Below are positions 11,001 to 26,000 of a DNA stretch of 64,000 nt, piece by piece. The DNA comes from Anadara kagoshimensis (lineage: Eukaryota; Mollusca; Bivalvia; Arcoida; Arcidae). Under the pieces are notes generated by a model. The model saw only the letters and a program-made list of their open reading frames with translations, made no database searches and was not told where the DNA came from. The stretch covers positions 25,648,232 through 25,712,231 of the forward strand of contig CM037868.1 of NCBI GenBank assembly GCA_021292105.1, given 5' to 3'. The first letter of the stretch is position 1. Every line of letters begins with the position of its first letter. Position numbers and translations under genes: made by a program.

Positions 11001-14000
11001 TTACGCTGCACTGTGTCACCAAATGCAAGTGAAATATTTAAAATATGTGAAAATTAGGAATTTTCTTCATGCTGAGCAAAATATTAAATTATTGTGAATG
11101 TTAAAATTCTTTTTTACGCTAAACAAAATATTTAAAATTTGTGAAAGTTGAAATTCTTTCAATGCTGAAAAAAAAAATCAAAATCAAATAAAATGATAAA
11201 TAATGATAATCTGTGTTGCTATGGTAACTGTTGTGTTTCCATGATAACTGTGTCAAAGTGGTTTGTAATTTCTGTTTAAGAAAGCCTCACCCACTTCTGT
11301 GTCAGAGTCACTTGACAAAAATCCAATTTCTGAATGACGGCACAAGATAATCAAAGATTATAATTGTATAATACACATAATTTCATTATAAGTTTTGTTT
11401 TTTTTTTTAAGAAAAAATAAATAAAATAATAATAATAAAAAAAAATTATCAAATGGTAAATTCCAGGGTAGGACAAATTGGTGGTGATTTTCACAAACAA
11501 TCGGGTGTCCGTTACACCTCCATACCCACTCCTAACAAAAACCACAACCCCTATTTTGTAGGTCCATTTTGTAGAGGGAGGGGTTTGGTTTAATGGTTAT
11601 GTTTCACATTAGAATAATAAATGGATGGTAATTTCCACCTAAAAACCCTGTAGTGGTCTATATACCTCTTCCCCACCCCCTAAAAACAACTATTTTTTAG
11701 TTTGGGTGGGAGTTGTGAATTCAGTGTTTTGGAAAAATTATCTGTAAAGTACTGAAAAATAATTTATTATAAATTAAGATATCTATCATATATTCATAAA
11801 ACAGTTCTTAAAATATGGAAAAATGTGAAATATAAAATTATGAATAAAACTTTATTTTAAAAAAATTTGCATGAAAGTAAATTAACAATATACGGATAAC
11901 TTTTTAAAAAAAATTAGATACATGTAAATACATAATATATGATGTACATATCTATATACAATATAAATCTATGTTAAAAACATGCATAAGGAAAAGATCA
12001 TGCTAAAATGCTGAAAGTGTATGGTAAATATAACAAGGTTTATGAATATTCATAATCACTTTAACCTTATGAATATTCAAATTGATGGAAAATCATGAAT
12101 ATTCACAATTACTTTTACCTGATGAATATTCAAATGTATGAAAAATCATGAATATTCATATTCAAATGGATGGAAAATCATGAACATTTATATTCAAATA
12201 GATGCAAAATCATAAATATTCATATTCAAATACATGCAAAATCATGAATATTTATATTCAAATGCATGCAAAACATAAATATTCATATTCAAATGCATGC
12301 AAAACATGAACATTCATATTCAAATACATGCAAAATCATAAATATTCATATTCAAATGCAATGCAAAATCATAAATATTCATATTCAAATGCATGCAAAA
12401 TCATGAACATTCATAACTATTGTAACTGATATGAATATTGATATTCAAAGTTCATGCATGCTAAAATGGTAATATAACTAGTCAAAGCTATGAATATTCA
12501 TAATAAATATGAATAGAAAATTTTTTGAAATAATAAAGGTGTTTGTATTTCTGAAAGTATATGGTTTAACTATCCAGATATATGAAGTTATTACACAAAA
12601 CTTGAAAGAAAAGGAAACTAATGAATATGAATATTCTTTCCTATTCTTTCAACAGTTGTAGACTTATAAATATTCATAGGAAATAAAATGATATCAAAAT
12701 ATCATGCTTGAATGGCTAAATGCCTAAATGCTAACTAATGAATATTCATAACTGCTGTAGAATTATAAATATTCAAATAAATTTTGAAAGTTCATGCAGG
12801 CTTAAATGACCATACAACAAGACCAACCTATGAAAGTAAACTCGTGAATATTCAAATGAATGCAAACTAATAAATATTCATAATGCTTAACAGAAAATTT
12901 ATTTGAATATAATAAAAGTTAATGCTTAAATTTCAAAAGTTTATGCTATGACTAACTTATAAATATTCATAAATACTAAGACCATTTTTTTAATTCTAAC
13001 TTAGTAAAAAACTGATAAATATCTAGATATTCTATTGAAAAAAAATCACACACTCTTCTGCAAAGCTTTTGTTTTGCATTCATTTATAACAAATTAATTT
13101 TCATACGTAGCCTTGTTGCCATGGATATTAATGATAATAATAATGAAAACTATATATAAATAAACATTGGTAGTTGTATTTATTTTATAAAGGGTTTGTA
13201 CGTAATTAAATAATTCAAAATTTTTCTGAAAACAAGAAAGGTTGACCGTAACCATGGAAACCAATTGTAAATAATAAAACACAGAAATGTTAACCAGTTG
13301 TTACTCAAATCAGACATCCAGGAAACAGATATAAGTTCTACTAATTTAATTTAATTTAAATTTTTTCCTTTTTTAATTTTCTCTAATCAAATATATTTTA
13401 AGAAACATACAAACTTAAAAATTTAAACTTATTCTGACATTGACTTTATTTCCTTACACCCTGAAAGATCCAAAATTTCTATGGAAAACTTTCATTCAAG
13501 ACCATGTACATGTCTATTGATATATTAAAAGGTTTCAATAAGTGCTCCAAGCAAAGGCAGGAACTAACTGGAAAGTGAAGAATTGAAATGGGCAAGTATC
13601 TGCTTTCTCCATACTGCAAAAAGCAAGTTATTAAGTTTTTCAAATTTTAAGAATTAAATGAAAAAAAAAAACAATCTACAAGCTAATTTAAGTTGAAAAA
13701 AGCAACAATTAAAACACTTAAATTTTTATAAAATTTGAAGAAAATAGTTTCATTTATCTATCTACCTTATATGGGATTGAAATTTAAATTAAAAAAAAAC
13801 TAACATAATTTTTTTGATAAATAAACAAAAAAAAAAACAAGAAAAAATTATGAACATTAACTAAAATAACTAAATGGGACTGTACAAATTGCTTGTAGGT
13901 TATCTCCCCTAGATAAATCTAAACCACTTTGGATTACTTCCCCTTGTTTGTTGGGTCAATTTTGTTTCTTTTCCCCTGTTTAATGAGGTCTAGAATTTTT

Positions 14001-17000
14001 TCATTCCATTTCATTCTGGTTTATTTCTTTTGTTCCATTAAGTTTACTAATTTCAGACCCATTTTGGTTATTTTCCACTCAATCATTCAGCTCCATTTTG
14101 GATTATTTCCCCTTTTTCATTTTGTCAGTTTTGCTACTTCTGATTTGAAAAACTTAATCGGTAAAATCGTTATTATCAGAAAAAGAGGACCTGTTAATGA
14201 TAATCTGGCAATATTGTGTGTTTCAATTTAGTTCAATGGTTCTTGTTATATAAACCGAGACAAAAAAGGTAGGATTTTCTTGTAGTACCGTAATTGGCGT
14301 ATCACTGGCCATGCTTTTTATGTTCCAACACTGGCCGACATCATGGTACCAAAGCAACTAATGACATACTAGTGTCAGTGACGTCATTAAATGACTCAAT
14401 TCAGGCAGAGTTTTCATTCTTTTTCTGTGTATTTCAAGCATGCTGGGCCTTTGTCAGAACATGATGGGTGTGGCCAGCGAGCCGTCAATAACTTGAATAC
14501 ACATAACGGTGTATGCCCAAATGTGGGTTATAATGAAGAAATAAACAGTGCAATCAGTGTTTTGAAATAAATATATAGTTCTTGTGGAATTTTTCATGTA
14601 GTTTCCCCCCACAATTTTTATATACAAAGTTCCTTTGAAATTTTTATTACTAAAATAGGAAAAAATGTGCACTCTTTGGCTTTAGGAATGAAATGGGTCT
14701 TTTTACCAAACCCTATAAGTGGCCAGAAAAATTGGTGTGAGTAACCTTAGACTTGTACAGAACCATTTATAACTCTACGTATAATACTCTATAATTATAC
14801 AATCATGATTATATATAATAAATTGTTTATATAATATATGTAACATTGAAATAATATACAAAGGGGAGATAATTTGGTCTGAAAAAATAAATCTGAGCAA
14901 TTTGGGGTAAGGTTTGGATCATTCTAGAGAATAAATTACCAGTCAAAGTTGTAAGAAATCTCAAGGCTGCTATAGAGTGAGGAGAAAATATAATTTAAAA
15001 GTCTATGAGATTAACAAATAATTTAAATTTAAAAAACTTCTAAAATTAAAGTAACTTAAATCATGAAATTTAAATTTATAGACGAAATAATTTATTTTAG
15101 GATTGTTGTGATTTTGACTTTTATTGTAGATTCTGTGCATAAATGAAGGATATAAAACCTCTGAAAGACAAGAGTTGAGAGTAATGGTGTTAAACGTCCC
15201 AGTCAAGAATATTTCACTTATATTGAGATGTTGCCAGCTGTAGGCAAAGGTGCAGAAATTTTGCATGTGCGTTGCTCTGATGGCATTACCGGTATACAGC
15301 AGGGTTCTTTAGCGTGCCAAGCCCACCCTGACACGGGATCTCATTTTATTTTAAGTTCCCATTCGAAAGAACTGTGACTTTTATTTTGTAATGCCAAGTG
15401 CTTGGTGAAAAAACAGTCACTACCTACTTTCAAGTCTTGGGTCAGACCTAGCTTGGGATTGAACCCATGACTTCCCACTTTATGGAGTGAGCATTCTATC
15501 AACTGAGCTACCTCAGTGGTTCTCTCAAAGACAAGAAAATGAATACTAGTTAACTTTGAAAAAAGCGGGGAACTAAACATTTGATAGACACAAAAAGGTG
15601 TATCTAACAATTGTGCAGAAGGGATCATATTAAAAATTGTGCAGAAGTGGACATGCTTATTATGAGACACAAAAAGTGTATCTAAATTTGCAGTAAAGGA
15701 GACAAAAGACATTTTGTTGACACAAAAAAGTGTATCTTAATTTGCAGAAAGTGGGACATCAGACAATTGGTCAAAAGAGGAAAGCTAACAATTGTGAAGA
15801 TGGGGTCATATTAAAAATTGTGCAGAAGTGGACATGCTAATTTTGAGAGACACAAAAAGTGTATCTTAATTTGCCGAAAGCAGGACATCAGACAATCAAT
15901 CTAGAGAGAAAAAAGTTTAGCTAACATTTGTGCAGATGGGGACATGCAACATTTGAGATACAAAAACATATCTCAATTCTATATGCCAAAGTAGACATTT
16001 GATATTTAAGAAACAATAATTTTTTTTCAGATTTGGTGCAAATCTAAGCAAAAAAGTAATTAAGTCTTAGACAAGATTTGTGCAGATTTAAGAGGCTAAA
16101 AATAGCTTTAAGAAGTTGTGCAGAATTTGACCTTTTTTCACTCAGCCATTCAGAGATGATATTCAGAGAGATTATGCACTTATGCATGTTATAATGAGTT
16201 AGGATGGACAGACAAAAGACAATACTGAACATGCACATTTGACTGTGAACATGTGTGCATGATTTCTCACCATGAACCACTGTAATAACATACAGAGTAA
16301 GCCAGGAGAAAAAAACAACAGCAAATTGCATTTAATTCAAATAAAATATGGATTTTATAAAAAACAGCAAACAGTATTTAACTTCAAATAAAATACGCGT
16401 TTTATAAAAAACAGAAAACTGTATTTAACTTTAAATAAACTTCATAAAAAACAGCAAATTATTTTTAATTTTAAATAAAACACGAACATCATAAAAAACA
16501 ACAGCTAATTATTTTTAATTTCAAATATAATATGAATTTCATAAAAAACAGCAAATTATTTTTAATTTCAAATAAAATATGAATTTAAGAGAAAAAACAG
16601 CAAATTGCAAGTTTAATTAGATGTTCAGAAAGAACAGCAAATTGCATTTATTTCAAATGAAATATGAATTTCATAAAAAAGGGAATTTGAATTTAATTTC
16701 ATGAAATAAGTATGAATTTTAGAAAAAAAGCATATAATTTTTACATAAAATATAAAGGTCAATGAGTAAATAAAATGTACTATATTATTTTAAAATATCC
16801 TCTGATAGTTACTCCCTCATATTGGAGGAGTTGTTCCATTAATGGAAGGAAATACAAAAGAAAGAAAGCTACCTAATACAGTGGAGGTGTTCCATTATTA
16901 GAGGGAAATACAAAGTAAAGAATGAAGAGGTAAATTCTGATTAACTTGAAATATTCATATGCTTAAATATACCATAATGAAAATGATTCAAAACTAGAAA

Positions 17001-20000
17001 CAATTAAAGATATGATAATTTAAAAGAATTGGTCACAAATATAAATTTATATTTTTATAATTTTAATGTCTTTAAGAGAAGTGTTATGAAATTTTCTTGT
17101 AACAAGCCTAACCGAGAGTGAAGCAAGATACACCTGTTTACAATATGGCGGATGTTATTACCACATATTTTTTATACCTGTATAACTGTACGCATGTAAC
17201 TTCATACATCGATTGAATAAGAATAAATGGTCCAATTTAGAATTAAAACAAAATTTTATTGATATTTTCACAAAAAGTTGCTGTCTAAATCATTGATGAT
17301 CGATCTTTGATAGTGATAAACTGCAAAAAAAAAAAAAAAAAAAACAATCCAACTGTATGACTAAAACAAAATGGCGCATCTAAAACCGTGTTTACGTTTT
17401 ATAGCAAAATAATCTATTATTTGACTAAAATATGACAAATTTCTATTAAATATACTTTAATTATCACTAAATTGATGTATTTATAGCCAATCATAAAGTT
17501 ATAAACCCCATGTACATGTAATTACTATAAAATACGGGTATAAAAAATATGTGGTAATAACACATTTGTTATTGACACGTACGGGGCAATAAACACTTTG
17601 TTTACAATTTTGCCATTCAACTGTAAATGGTAAAGACGGCAACGATGCCATTTTTACATACAAAGGTACATAAATATTTGAGTAGTGAAAAGGAAACAAA
17701 AATATGGCTCTTAGTTCATAATATGTCTGTTCTTTTTCATTAGTTGGGGTGGAGTAGGTTGGATAAAAAAACTACGATTAAAATTTCAAAGGGGCATAAC
17801 TATGAGAAATTTGCAGGGTTACCTCCTCTCCTGTTATCAAATCCTGGTAATCGTGTATAATAAGTTTTAAGTAAAAATAACAGTTTTGGATTATGGATGG
17901 AGAGATGGACCATGCCTTACCAATAAATGTCCAGTTTCTAGAAATGGGCTTATAAAACAGTTATAAAATAAAGTTTCGGATTATGGATGGAGAGATGGAC
18001 CATGCCTTACCAATATATGTCCAGTTTCTAGAAATGGGCTTATAAAACAGTTATAAATAACAGTTTTGGATTATGGATGGAGAGATGGACCATGCCTTAC
18101 CAAAATATGTCCAGTTTCTAGAAATGGGCTTATAAAACAGTTATAAATAACAGTTTTGGATTATGGATGGAGAGATGGACCATGCCTTACCAATAAATGT
18201 CCAGTTTCTAGAAATTGGCTTATAAAACAGTTATAAATAATAGTTTTGGATTATGGATGGAGAGATGGACCATGCCTTACCAATATTTTCCAGTTTCTAG
18301 AAATGGGCTTATAACAAGGTTATAACATAAAAGATGAATCATGTTCATAGCAGAGTTGAAGCTTTTGTTTAGAATAAAATGTATATGTGACAGTACCAAG
18401 TAGAAATCCCATCTACGGAACAAACTGACAATCTAAGTAATCAAGACAGTAAAAGTATGTCATGATGACGCCGCGTCAAATTATGCACAGCACCTGTTCA
18501 CTGAATATTTCATTATTTTTTAAGTTTTGATGAATCTTCAGTGAAAAACAATACATAACACATGCATGTTCTTTCACATGTTCCAATACTTGCCGTTTTC
18601 AAAAAAAGAAGTCCTTTACATTTGTGGACGAAGTTAATACTGTACATAAACATGATTTATGTATAGGAAAATGATTAAATTGACTGACCTTTGACCTTTG
18701 TATTTTTATGTTTAGAAACATTAATTATGACAAACTCCCGAGTTAAAATTTCAAATCTAGTGCCTTTGTTACAGCAATTAAAATTTAAAAATATTCAATT
18801 TGTTCCGTAGATGGGATTTCTACTTTGTACAGTCACATATATACTTGGCTAAAGCAGGATTGGCCTAAAGTGAAGTACATTATCTCAGAAGAAGGTTTAA
18901 TTTTTTGTGAAGATATGACTAACTTGTATACTATTATTAGTGGCATGCATACAACTTATAGACATTAACATGGGCTATTTTACCACCTAATCTATTCATA
19001 TCTGATTAACAAAGACCTTTTACAACCCACCATTAGCAACTCAAATAACAGGCTGACCAATTTGAGGGATTTATTCATTTTTGACGGATTTGTTTTATAC
19101 AAACAGATAATGGACAGATAAAATAAAAAGTCAAATTAGACAGATTTTTCCCATTTTGACATTTTTTAAATTAAAAGCACTAAAAATTCAGACTTTTTGT
19201 AAAGAAATTGTACCAAAATCAAACACTTAATGATAAAAAGCAACCTTGCACACTAAAAATGTACCAATCTGGACAAATAAGTAGATTTGATTGGTCAGCC
19301 TGAAATAAGACCCCTTGTTTAAAACTAAAACTCAACTCGCAACTGATTGCTATGTGGAAACTCAACTCACAACTGATTGCTATGTGGAAACTCAACTCAC
19401 AACTGATTGCTATGTGGAAACTCAACTCACAACTGATTGCTATGTGGAAACTCAACTCACAACTGATTGCTATGTGGAAACTCAACTCACAACTGATTGC
19501 TATGTGGAAACTCAACTCGCAACTGATTGCTATGTGGAAACTCAACTCACAACTGATTGCTATGTGGAAACCCAACTCACAACTGATTGCTATGTGGAAA
19601 ATTATTTTCACTTACTAGTTTTGGCTAGAAACTCACATTAGATTAACATAGGCCATTTTACAAACCACACTTTACTTATATAGATTACTACAGGTCATTC
19701 TGCAACAAAGACTCAAATACCTGGGCTAAAAATACCTTTTTACAACCCAACTAACTCGGATTAACACACAACCAAACATTACCAACTCATATAAGATTAA
19801 CATAGGCCATATTACAACCCAAACTTTACCTACACCATTCTAAAACATAGCATTAAAATAGGTAATTTTATAATCCAACCTACTTATATTAAGCCCTTTC
19901 TGACCCAAAACACCTCATTTTAGATATTCAAAATTAATATTAATAAGCCTTTTCCACATCCTAACAACACCTACTCATTTCAGACACATTCAAATATGAA

Positions 20001-23000
20001 TAGGCCATTTCCACATCCTAACAACACCTAGTCATTTCAAACATTCAAATATAAATGGGCCATTTCTACATCCTAACAACACCTACCCATTTCAGACATT
20101 CAAATATGATTAGGCCTTTTCTACATCCTTACAACACCTCCCATTTCAGACATATTCAAATATTAAATATAAATAGGCCATTTCCACATCCTAACAACAC
20201 CTAGTCATTTCAGACATTCAAATATGAATATGCCATTTCCGCATCCTAACAACACCTAGCCATTTCAGACAGGCCATATGCATGCCACAACCTGACAACA
20301 CTTACTTATTTCAGACATTCAAATATGAATAGGCCATTTCTACACCCCAACAACACCTACTCATTTCAGACAGGCCATATGCATGCCACAACCTAACATT
20401 ACCTATAACTAATCATGAATTTTAAAACAAATTCTAAAATATGAATAGGTCAAATATCAATCTAACACTAATTCAAATATTAATTAATGAGGCCTTTTAC
20501 ACCTAATATTAACCACTCAGGTTTTAAAAAAAATTCAAATGTTAATAGGCCATTCTACCACCTAACATTACTGTATTATTATTTTAGACACATTAAAAAC
20601 ATTTTATAAAAATTGTAATTCATATTTATACAGAAACTACTAGAATATACATATATATTTTTTTAAAAAACATTCAGTAATAATGTGTTAGTTTTATTAT
20701 ACCAGGATAAACTTCCATTGAATAAAACATTTATCCCACCTAGAATTTTTTATGTCATGTGACTCACCTCCTGAACTTCGACCTCCGACATTTGCTGTTT
20801 TGTCTGTCAAAAATTTCCAAGCAAGTAAAATAACATATGAATAATGAAATAAAAATGTTACACTCATGTTTTATTAGAACTGTGTCTTGAGAGCCAAATA
20901 CCACCTGCCCCTGTCCCAACATTTAATGTTTTCCCATGACCTTGACCTTTCCGATATGACCTTGGTTCAAGGTCATGACACACCTTTGGACCATGAAAAT
21001 TATACATGTGAGGTTTTATGACAGTTGTCCAAAGCAATAATGAGAGATGACCTGAACATGATTTTTACACAGAGACGGACAGATGAATGGATGGACACAG
21101 ACAGATGGACAGACAGACATGGTGATTCCTTTATACCCACCTAAAACTAGTTTGTAGGGGGTATTATAAGCAAGCTTATGTATGAAGAATGGCTGAAAAA
21201 GCAAACAATTATGACTCGAGATGTTTAGTCTTAGTTGACCCCATACTTGCCTACACTTTTTCAAACTCAGACTCTAAGTTTGAGTAAATTTTGTTACCAA
21301 GTTTTACAAAATCAATAGTAACATGAGTAAAGGTCTGATTCTATTGTTACTTCCATGCTTTTCACGGCAGCTGAAAATCCTGGTTGTCAATTTCATGACC
21401 ATAATGTTGAGAAGCCATTTTTAAACAAATGTACAACATTAAATCTCCATCTTGTGCCTCTTTGGCAGTATTTAAACATTGCCTTTCGTCAAATTGAATT
21501 AGAGGAAGTTTATATACCTATATATACAAAGAGTGGAAGCACGTGGCCTAGTGGTTAAAACGTTGGACTCATGATTCGAAGGTCGTGGGTTCAATCCCTG
21601 GACCGGGCGATGTGTTGTGTCCTTGAGCAAGACATTTAATTTCAGGTTGTTCCAGTTCACTCAGCTGAAAAATAAATGAGTACCAGCAAAATGTTGGGGG
21701 TTAACCCTGCGATGGACCGGCGTCCCATTCAGGGGAGAGTCTTGTACTCTCAGTCGTTTAAGCCACAGAAACCGGGATAAGCTCTGGCCTGATGGGCCTA
21801 ATGGCTCGGGACAGACTTTAAGTTTAATATACAAAGCATAGAAAACAGTTTAACTCCAATCTTTAAAAATTTCCAAATTTTTTTTTTTTTTTTTTTTGAA
21901 ATTTGTAAATTTTAACTGGAAATTGTACAGCCATAATTTAAGCTTCAAAATGGTAAAACTTACTCAAACTTTGTAAGGGTAGGCAAGTAATGTGACCGTA
22001 TCAGGAATAACTAGCTACACATGGCGCTCGATCAACGTATTGAGAAAAATAAATGAGACTCAAATATATAATTATGTATATTGGGAAGATGATTTCTGTC
22101 TTATTTGGAATTTAGAAATGAGCTCTTAACACATGTTAACCATGAAGTGTAAGAAACAAGCTGAATGGCAGACTGGAATAATGGTCCTATAGGCTCCAGT
22201 AAGATTCTAAAATAAGATGTTGAATTAAATTGTACATTAAATTGTACATAAATGATAAAAAATTAATTTAACTAGAACGGTCTCTTGAGAGCCAAATATC
22301 CCCTACCCACAAACATTGACCTCCTGACCTTGACCTTTGACTTATGTACATAAATTTGGTATGCAACACATTGTCTCATGTTGATTTACATTTGTGCCAA
22401 GTTTGATTAAAATCCATCAATTGACATGGAAGATATGGAGCAGAATGATATTGGGACGGACAACCAGATGGAAAAGACAGACGGACAAACAGGGTGATTC
22501 CTATATACCCCCTAAACTTTGTTTGTGGGGGGTATAAAAATGTCATGTGCTAAATGGGGTTAACGTTTGCCACTGTACCATGTGATCAATACCTCTTAAG
22601 GTTTGTGCGGGACATTTTGGAAAACGTCAATGCCATAGATTCCCGGAATGAAGTCGTTTTCGTGGGAAAACGTCATCTCATGTTATTCCATATCCATTGG
22701 AAATAAGTGTTCCGCACAAACATTGTACATGGTACAGGGCAAACCCCATTTAATCTTATTAATTCCTTCTATTTGTAGTGGTCACTCTGAAATTATATAG
22801 TCCATCCACGGAATTTTTGCAGAGTGTTCATAAACAGGGGGAATCTAATCTACACAAATAGGTATGAATACTGTGCTATCTTATGTGTATATTCACGTCT
22901 TCATGCGTTCATTTGTCAAAGACACCCCCTTAGATATATATAGACTCTTCCATGTTTATAATCACTCTGCTAAAAAACATCATGGACAGACTTTAACTTG

Positions 23001-26000
23001 CAACTGCATATTATTTATTTATCACTGTTCTGAAAATTAAAAAAAATTCTGTGAAAACGAACCTTCATGATAATACATTCATTATTCTAAAAATAAAATA
23101 AATTTGGTCATGACTCCAGGATTTATTAATGAAAATTTGTTCATGTATTTAGTTTGACCTTGATCAGCTGAAGGTCATTAGTTTGAATAAATAAAATATC
23201 TATAACAGAAATGAAAAAAAAAATATTTCTTTTTGTTTTGGAAAAATGAAAGAATTTTGAATTAGGCAAATTATGTTATAACATGTTTGAAATGTCCAAT
23301 TCTTTTATTTTTCCAAAACAAAAAAAATTATTTTCATTTATTATGATTCAATTTATAGAATTTTTTAAAACAATAAATCAAAAATTTAAACAACAATACT
23401 TCCATAGCAAGTGAAATAAAAACATTGCCTAGGCAAAGGAATTCAAATGTCTCTATGTATAGTCCATAATAAAATGGCATCACTGAAAGGCAATTGCAAT
23501 CCATTGAGCAACAAAAGCACTACTGAGTGGGATGATATATGCCAGTAAATGTCTAAAATTGAACTCAGGATAAGAGAAACTGGATGCAAAGAACAACAAC
23601 TTCAATTCCATAGGAAGTTGAAACTTCAAACAAAAACCTGTTTTATATGTTAAACTTGTGGTAAATTCATACCAAATTTTAAAGGAATAAAATTAAACAT
23701 AAAAAAGTTCTAGCATTTTCTACATTATTTTGGCACTCAAAGGGCAATAACTCCTGTAAAATTCAGGCAGCATCTTCATTTTATGATATGCAAATTTTCT
23801 TATGATCACGATCACACATGCCAAATTTGAAAACAATTGGCAGAAAACTGTGGGACTAGTTGCACCCACAAGCAAGACAGACCTATGGACAACGCCATAC
23901 GATAATGCACCTTCTGCCTTTGAGGGGGTATAAAATTGGAAAAGATCTGATCAATCAAAATGCTTGAAACAAAGATGTATTATATAAATATAAAACCATG
24001 ACTGTTGCATTTGTAGGAATATAAAAAAAAAAATATATATATATATGAAATAATAAAATATTACGAGAAATGATCCTGATGATGAACAGCAATAATTAAA
24101 TTTTAAAAAATTATTTAAATAAACAGATGATTATACAATCTTAAAGTATGATCAAAAACGAATGTAGGTCAGTGACCTAATTTTAAATTCTATAAATATT
24201 TTCACAACATCATATATATATTACAATCATAAAAACATACATATCTAATAAATAAAAAATAGTTTTTACTCAAATGTAATATAAACAAATGGTGTTTGCC
24301 AAATATTTGTTCAAAATTATAAGTTAATAGGACCCTAATTAATGTAAACGAGATGGCATGTGAAACCATGGGCCTATAGCATATGACCTTATGACCTTTT
24401 GACCTGGCTTCATTTACATAAACAGGTTCAAACAAACCTTTACAGGTGAGGAGTAATGAAGTTTTAAGTCTGTCAAACACTTTTTGGCTAAAAAAAAGTT
24501 AGGAAATCAGGAGAGTTTTTAGTTAAAAATCAGGAGATTATCGGGAATTTTTGGTATAAAAAGTGATTAAAAAAAACCCATGTTTCTTTAGCTAATTTGC
24601 TAAATTCCTGCAATGACATTTTTAGTTTTACAAAACAATCAGCTTATGCAATTCCATAGGCGCTGAAATTTAAAGTTTCACACAAAATTTATGGGGCAGT
24701 ATATGGTTTTTGAGCTGGTTTTTGTCTAATGAACGTTGACCCCATGGTGATTTTTTGCAAATCTATATATATCCAAAAAATGTGATTTCTAAAGGCCTGA
24801 CTTTGAAACTGAAAATTTCTTCCTGTGAAGATTAACGGTTAAATAGTGTGTGAAGATATTATTTAAACAAAATGCTGTAACAAATAATATGGGATAAAAC
24901 CACAATTCCTGTAAACCCTTAATAAACCCTAGACAATCACAACAAACATATACCACATGATCATACAATAAAACCTTGTTTAAATGCCCCTCCATAAATT
25001 TGCCATCTCACTTATCACCCCCACCCCCCACCCACTAGAGTCAAACATGGCTATATACAGGTTCAAACAATTTGAATAAAGAGCAATTGGGATACAATTC
25101 AACTGGCCTTTTTAAGCAGGCAGCTCTTATTTAGAGTAAATCAAGGTTTTAATGTACCATATTCAAACCTGTCTTAGACAACCTAAAGGTAAAATCTAGT
25201 GCTAAAAATTCTTTTGGTCCCAGGTCAGATGTTAACCCTTTGGTCCTAGTATGGCCAATATAGTTTACCTTCTACCTGAGGCAAATTGTCCCTTAAAAAA
25301 TTGATATGGATTGTGTATATAAAATATTAAAAATTCATTACTTAAAGACATCGTTTTGACCTTGACCTTGACCATTGAAGTTTTGCTGTCGCCAATTAGT
25401 TTAGATCTAAACAAATGGGTTTGTTTTGGACCAATAAAGTTTATTCTTGACCAATGGGTTTCGTTTTCTACCATTGAACCAATTAAGTTTTGTTCTTGAC
25501 CAATGGGTTTCGTTTTCTACCATTGAACCAATTAAGTTTTGTTCTTGACCAATGGGTTTCATTTTGGACCGATGAAGTTTTGTTCTACACCAATGGGTTT
25601 GGTTTTGGACCATTGGATCAATAAGTTTTGTTCTTGACTGTGCATTTGAATTTTGTCTTTCACCACTTGAGTTTTGTGGGTTTGGTTCTGAATCAATAAG
25701 TTCACAATTTACACTTGTAAATTTACTCTTGTACTGAGTCATTGACTTTTTATAAAATCACATGATAAACATGGGACATCTGAAATACACTGGATCAATT
25801 TTATAGCTGTTCGACTTTTCTCGACAATAAATATAGTACAACTTCTTTGTGTAGGCATGGCAACAGCTGACTTCAACTTCTGTTGTTTCATATGATGGTT
25901 AAAATGTTTTGAAATCTCAAAAAAAACTTTTGCCAAATATCATTTAAATCAATAAGCAAAATCATCTTAAGTTAGCAGTTTTTGGATCAACCCTGACCTT

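Noticed and set aside
19219-19611. 130-residue minus-strand open frame of near-identical ten-residue repeats
   Set aside because: It is the translation of the 30-bp tandem array; overlapping plus-strand frames are equally open, and there is no family or splice evidence.
21355-21558. 67-residue plus-strand open frame
   Set aside because: Its sequence is a dispersed repeat (copy at 31560-31870) broken by a SINE-B; the frame is not conserved between copies.
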